From Pacificibacter marinus (GTDB lineage: Bacteria > Pseudomonadota > Alphaproteobacteria > Rhodobacterales > Rhodobacteraceae), in assembly GCF_018860665.1 (NCBI RefSeq), contig NZ_JAHKPK010000051.1, positions 1 through 64,000 on the forward strand: a DNA stretch of 64,000 bases. Direction: 5' to 3'. Below are positions 60,587 to 64,000 of the stretch, piece after piece. The notes below the pieces were generated by a model that ran no database searches, was not told the DNA's origin, and was given only the letters and a program-made list of their open reading frames with translations. The translations under genes and the position numbers were made by a program. The stretch's first letter is position 1. Each line of letters opens with the position of its first letter.

Positions 60587-61549
60587 ATGAAAGTCTTTAT
60601 TGTCGGGAATATTGCGATGGATCAAACCATTGAGATCGACGATTTTCCCCGTGAGGGAGAGTCAATTTTTGGCAGCAAGGTCTCTTATGATCTCGGCGGG
60701 AAAGGTGCAAATCAAGCGATTGTTTTGGCACGCACCGGCGTTCGAACAATTTTCATCGCTGCGATCGGGACGGATGCTCAAAGCCATCAAATGCAAGACT
60801 TGCTCGCATGTGAACCTGTTATACCTCGCCTCATCGAACGCCAAAATTACGCCAGTGACACAACAGTGGTGCTTAAGGATTTGGCTGGCGGGAATGCCAA
60901 TATCGCAACTGTTGATTGTGCGCGGAGTGTCGAAATTGTCGATGTCTTACCGCGAATGTCGGATGCAGTCGCGAATGATCTCTTGGTGATTCAAGGCAAT
61001 CTGCAACATTCCACAACAGCTGACCTTATTGCCGAAGCGCGTAAGTTGAACATGCAAATCGCATTCAATCCGTCCCCCTTCAACCCAAACCTTATCCCCC
61101 TTTTGTCGGGCTTGGATGTTTTATTTTTAAACGAACACGAAGCCGAACAGGTCACAGGCAAAACAGGACAGGCTGCCGTACAAGACTTTCTAAATATGAA
61201 CATCGAGACTGTGGTGCTCACATTGGGCGCAAGGGGAGCATTGCTTGGCCAGCGCAACGATGACGGCACCGATATCACACTTGTCCCTGCTCAAAACTGC
61301 GCCGTCGTCGACAGCACTGGTGCAGGCGATACACTTCAAAGTGTCACGATCGGTTCGGCCATGCGACGCGGTGGTAAGATTTGCGTTCATGATCTGGAAC
61401 GCGCAACACGCGCCGCAGCCATTACGGTCACGCGGTCAGGCACAACGGCTGCATTCCCAACGCAAGAAGAATTGAAAACCCTGAACCGCCCCCCTTCCCC
61501 CATCACCAATCCATATACATCCACAGATGGCCGAGACTTACCTCGATAA
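60587..61549 (+). CDS. PfkB-family carbohydrate kinase (ribokinase-like)
   Basis: A 320-residue sugar or nucleoside kinase. Signatures: the first PfkB motif as SYDLGGKGANQAIVLARTG, VFIVGNIAMDQTIEI at the start, and the second motif with catalytic Asp in VVDSTGAGDTLQSVTIG. The N-terminal sequence is closer to ribokinase than to fructokinase. ATG at 60587 follows AAAGGGG. Divergent from lacI and thus likely part of the same regulon, phosphorylating the imported compound. Confidence 0.92.
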   Translation: MKVFIVGNIAMDQTIEIDDFPREGESIFGSKVSYDLGGKGANQAIVLARTGVRTIFIAAIGTDAQSHQMQDLLACEPVIPRLIERQNYASDTTVVLKDLAGGNANIATVDCARSVEIVDVLPRMSDAVANDLLVIQGNLQHSTTADLIAEARKLNMQIAFNPSPFNPNLIPLLSGLDVLFLNEHEAEQVTGKTGQAAVQDFLNMNIETVVLTLGARGALLGQRNDDGTDITLVPAQNCAVVDSTGAGDTLQSVTIGSAMRRGGKICVHDLERATRAAAITVTRSGTTAAFPTQEELKTLNRPPSPITNPYTSTDGRDLPR

Positions 61550-61962
61550 AATCAGCAACTGCTTTCCCAGTGCACCATTACATCTAAGAAAGACGCCGTA
61601 GAAACAAACCGGACTGGTGATACAATTCTCGATATTATATTTTGTAAATAAGAAGCCTTGCGGCACATGCATCTGCAAGGCTCTCTCTTAAAACGTTTTG
61701 CTTATACTTTAAAACAACCGCCATTCGGCACCGGACGCAACTTGACCATCACGGCAACCGAAAAAGGGTAAGCTGTATTCTCTATCCATCACGTATTTGG
61801 ACGTGACGACGTGCAGGCCCGCACCCAATAGCCAACAGCCCCCGACAGTTTCGATCCGGCTGATACGCGTATGGATTTGCATAAGTATAAGCACGAGGCA
61901 GCAAACGACTTGTAAACGAGCATCTAAGGCAACGCTAAAGCGCGACGGGTTCAAATCCGTTT
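61550..61962. other. Intergenic region between kinase gene and nosX
   Basis: Contains the stem AGCCTTGC/GCAAGGCT (61654-61661, 61675-61682), a possible terminator for the kinase gene but with only a mixed C/T tail. The minus strand carries an 85-codon frame, listed separately. A tRNA T-loop-like GGTTCAAATCC near 61950 has a mismatched stem. Confidence 0.45.
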
Positions 61963-61966
61963 TCAA
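61709..61966 (-). CDS. Doubtful 85-codon ORF after nosX
   Basis: Intact frame with Cys/Trp-rich, protein-like content (IETVGGCWLLGAGLHVVTSK, MDREYSLPFFGCRDGQVASG) overlapping the nosX stop by four bases. It starts at TTG with no clear ribosome site. I do not recognise a family; it may be a remnant of a gene or mobile element rather than a working gene. Confidence 0.2.
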   Translation of the reverse strand: MKTDLNPSRFSVALDARLQVVCCLVLILMQIHTRISRIETVGGCWLLGAGLHVVTSKYVMDREYSLPFFGCRDGQVASGAEWRLF

Positions 61967-62871
61967 ACAGACAAAACGGCCTCTATACGGGCCCCCTTGA
62001 AAGACGCGATAAAGCGGCTCATCGCATCGCGGGTCTCAAACAGGCAAGCCGCAGTTGAAAGCGCATCGGCCAGACCAGCAGAGCCTGCTGAGACCGAAAT
62101 TTCCCGCCAAAGCGCGCGTGCAGGCACGCCCGTGCTAGGGTTGATAATATGTCCAACCCGAGCCTCGGCATCAAAGGTCGTTCCCAGAGGGGCGGACGTG
62201 GCCAGCGCGCGTGCGGCCAGCGCGACCTCTCCTCCTGCAGCCAATTTGACCGGCCACGCGCGCCCGTTGGGCTGGCGTCCCAAGGCGCGAAATTCGCCAG
62301 TATCAATCAAGATATCCGTAAGCCCTTCTGCCTCCAACATCCCCGCGATGCGATCCGCGATATAGCCCTGAGCAATACCATTGAGGGTAAGCGCCATGCC
62401 TGATTGCAGTTCAATCGCTGATGTGTCGAACCGAACCTGTTTCCATCCCGTTTGCGAAAGAGCTTTGCTTAACCTTTTTGGGGTGGGCGGTTTGCCCAGC
62501 ATAGATGCCTCGGCATAGCAGGCCCAAAGAGGTTGGATCGTCGGATCAAATTTACCATCACTTGCACGATGCACCGCATCAGCAAGTGAGAGACACTCGA
62601 GCAACTCAAACGGTGGCGCCGTCAAATGCCCCGTGCGGTTCAAGCGCTGCAAACGACTTTCAGGGCGATATAGGCTAAAGATATCTTCGAGCCGCGAAAT
62701 CTCGGCGACCACACGTGCGCTGATCGCTTTTGCGTCAGGATGGTCTAAACGCAAGGTCGCGCGTGCGCCAAGGGCGGTGCCCTGCCACGTATACATGGGT
62801 GTGGCATTCCCTATACTCGGCAAGCAGGCAGCAGAGGCGCAGATGGCAAGAAAACGGCGGCGGGTTGTCAT
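61963..62871 (-). CDS. nosX: NosX, ApbE-family FAD:protein FMN transferase
   Basis: Attaches FMN to a Thr of NosR, needed for electron flow to nitrous-oxide reductase. The 302-residue protein starts with a Tat signal (TTRRRFLAICASAACL). ApbE features: YTWQGTALGARATLRL, LEDIFSLYRPESRLQRLNR, ALTLNGIAQGYIADRIAGML, DTGEFRALG and GHIINPSTGVPA. Context (nosL and nosY upstream on the same strand) identifies it as NosX rather than a general ApbE. Last gene of the visible nos cluster. Confidence 0.9.
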   Translation of the reverse strand: MTTRRRFLAICASAACLPSIGNATPMYTWQGTALGARATLRLDHPDAKAISARVVAEISRLEDIFSLYRPESRLQRLNRTGHLTAPPFELLECLSLADAVHRASDGKFDPTIQPLWACYAEASMLGKPPTPKRLSKALSQTGWKQVRFDTSAIELQSGMALTLNGIAQGYIADRIAGMLEAEGLTDILIDTGEFRALGRQPNGRAWPVKLAAGGEVALAARALATSAPLGTTFDAEARVGHIINPSTGVPARALWREISVSAGSAGLADALSTAACLFETRDAMSRFIASFKGARIEAVLSV

Positions 62872-62875
62872 GGTC

Positions 62876-63442
62876 TTACTCTCCTAATGGACGCGAAAGG
62901 GCGCGCAGGCGTTGTTCAAAATCTGTATCATCGACGTCCCCGTCCAATGCCACAGGGGCCAATACGGCCTCATTAGGTATGGTCTCCAACGACATGACCT
63001 GACCGCCGTTTAGCGCTGCAAATTCATCTGCTTTTTCCAAATCCCTGAACGGCACAATCTCGGGGGCTCCCATCCCGCCAATCACGCGACTGCCAACAAC
63101 GTAATGCGCTTTGCTCGCTTCGATCCAATTGGCAATTCCAGGCTCGGACCACGAAGCGCCAGGCGCGCCCATGTCATTGACCCAGATCGCCAAAATGTCA
63201 TGGGATTGCTCGGGCAAACGCAGGTATGCAACCACATCGCGCACTTGGCTGAAAAACAAAGGCGTCTGAGGCAAGCCACTCAAATGGGCCTGTGCTTTCG
63301 GGCCTTCATGCTCAAACAGGTTCATCTGGCAAAAATGCCCGACGGCTTCGGCGGTCAGCGGAACGGGAGAGGTATCTTGCGCCACCTCCTGCTTGCAGGC
63401 CACCAATATCACCAACGCCAAAATGCTGAGTAGACGGATCAT
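62876..63442 (-). CDS. nosL: NosL copper-binding lipoprotein
   Basis: Cu(I) chaperone for the CuZ centre of nitrous-oxide reductase. The 188-residue protein has a lipoprotein signal (LLSILALVILVAC). The family motif is FCQMNLFEHEGPKAQ, with the Cys-x-Met pair proposed to bind copper, and GGMGAPEIVPF and FAALNGGQVM downstream. It overlaps nosY by four bases and precedes nosX by four. Confidence 0.92.
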   Translation of the reverse strand: MIRLLSILALVILVACKQEVAQDTSPVPLTAEAVGHFCQMNLFEHEGPKAQAHLSGLPQTPLFFSQVRDVVAYLRLPEQSHDILAIWVNDMGAPGASWSEPGIANWIEASKAHYVVGSRVIGGMGAPEIVPFRDLEKADEFAALNGGQVMSLETIPNEAVLAPVALDGDVDDTDFEQRLRALSRPLGE

Positions 63443-64000
63443 GGTTGAACCTTTCTAAACGCCAGAGTGGCAAGTCCGAGGGCGACCAAAGGCCAGCACA
63501 GAACAGACACCAGCGATTGCCAAAGCGCGATTGACGTCGCAGCAGCGCCAATACCAGATGCAGCAGACGTCGCCTGCGATGCTGTGAGATTAAACAAACG
63601 AAAAGCGTCAGCAGGATTGGCAAGCAAGGCAGTGGGGAAAAATTGCGTGGTGAATATGCCGCCATCATCCGCGACAACCGCCGCTAAAAGTGCCAAATCA
63701 TACAACACCACCAGCCCCAGCCAAAGCCCGATGGCCAGCCCCGCCGCCCCCGATGTACGTCGTGCAAGAGACGACAATGCATAGCCAATGCCCAAAAATG
63801 TCGCCCCCAACAGTGCCGATGTCCACGTCAGGCGCCACAGCGCACCGACCCCAGCAGCGGCTGCTGGATCACCAACAACAGCAATAAGAGCGGCGGCACC
63901 GTAGCCTGCCACAAGGGCAATAACCAATATGCCCGTATGCGCCACAAGCTTGCCTGCCAAAATTTCCCAACGCGCCACAGGATAGGTGAGCAACAAAGGC
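63439..64000 (-). CDS. nosY: NosY, ABC permease for nitrous-oxide reductase maturation (partial)
   Basis: C-terminal part (187 residues) of a membrane permease; its start lies beyond the window. About five hydrophobic segments are seen. LLLTYPVARWEILAGKLVAH, GYALSSLARRTSGAAGLAIGLWLG and FFPTALLANPADAFRLFNL are typical of NosY, which works with NosF and NosD to supply sulfur for the CuZ site. Overlap with nosL and the following nosX give the standard nosRZDFYLX order. Confidence 0.9.
   Translation of the reverse strand, partial: PLLLTYPVARWEILAGKLVAHTGILVIALVAGYGAAALIAVVGDPAAAAGVGALWRLTWTSALLGATFLGIGYALSSLARRTSGAAGLAIGLWLGLVVLYDLALLAAVVADDGGIFTTQFFPTALLANPADAFRLFNLTASQATSAASGIGAAATSIALWQSLVSVLCWPLVALGLATLAFRKVQP

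Noticed and set aside
61940-61970. tRNA-like T-loop GGTTCAAATCC with a possible anticodon arm upstream
   Set aside because: The T-stem has a G-G mismatch and no acceptor or D-arm can be built, so I do not call a tRNA.

Overview
The window reads as chromosomal DNA from a marine alphaproteobacterium of the Rhodobacteraceae (roseobacter group). The evidence is the gene content: a C4-pathway 5-aminolevulinate synthase, a RodZ-like gene beside ispG, a MoxR/CoxE-type pair, fumC followed by DUF4169 and ribbon-helix-helix genes, DUF6778, a short protein resembling the RSP_7527 family, FnrL-type and CceR-type sites, and moderate-to-high GC. It is gene dense and mostly housekeeping, with one tRNA (Val, UAC), many intrinsic terminators, and no rRNA, CRISPR array, insertion sequence or prophage that I can see.

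Layout. 0.2-7.3 kb: DsbA-like thioredoxin, ispG, RodZ-like protein, hemA with an upstream FnrL box, M20 dipeptidase, histidine phosphatase. 7.3-16 kb: tRNA-Val, HU-like protein, lon behind a sigma-32-like promoter, tgt, purine permease, a protease-RimK fusion. 16-21 kb: sufT and a sufA-like gene separated by lysR, satD and DUF3307; four 20-bp dyads at an exact 30-bp period abut the satD start codon. Then tandem TfoX and tpiA. 21-32 kb: FAD monooxygenase, dksA, a MoxR-GNAT-DUF2927-VWA-DedA-M48 run, rlmI with a PIN protein. 32-36 kb: Entner-Doudoroff genes edd and eda behind TTAGCGCTAA operators. 36-52 kb: glnE, fumC (with the same operator), cimA, cysS, mazG, an iron-binding protein, a small structured transcript with a 15-codon ORF, rnd, purMN.

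52-61.5 kb is an accessory-looking unit: ribose-type ABC transporter, BtpA/SgcQ, TenA, phosphotriesterase-related, glutamine-amidotransferase-like and M20 deacylase genes in one run, with a LacI repressor, a divergent PfkB kinase and a 7+7 palindromic operator between them. It looks like uptake and breakdown of a glycosylated (probably nitrogenous) compound whose identity I cannot read from sequence. The window ends inside a nos cluster (nosX, nosL, partial nosY), so the organism probably reduces nitrous oxide, which fits the FnrL box at hemA.

The least explained signals are the phased satD operator array with a probably leaderless promoter, the 52-61.5 kb pathway, the hairpin/sORF/terminator unit at 47.95-48.09 kb, and sharp intragenic GC breaks in satD and cysS that suggest recombination mosaics.
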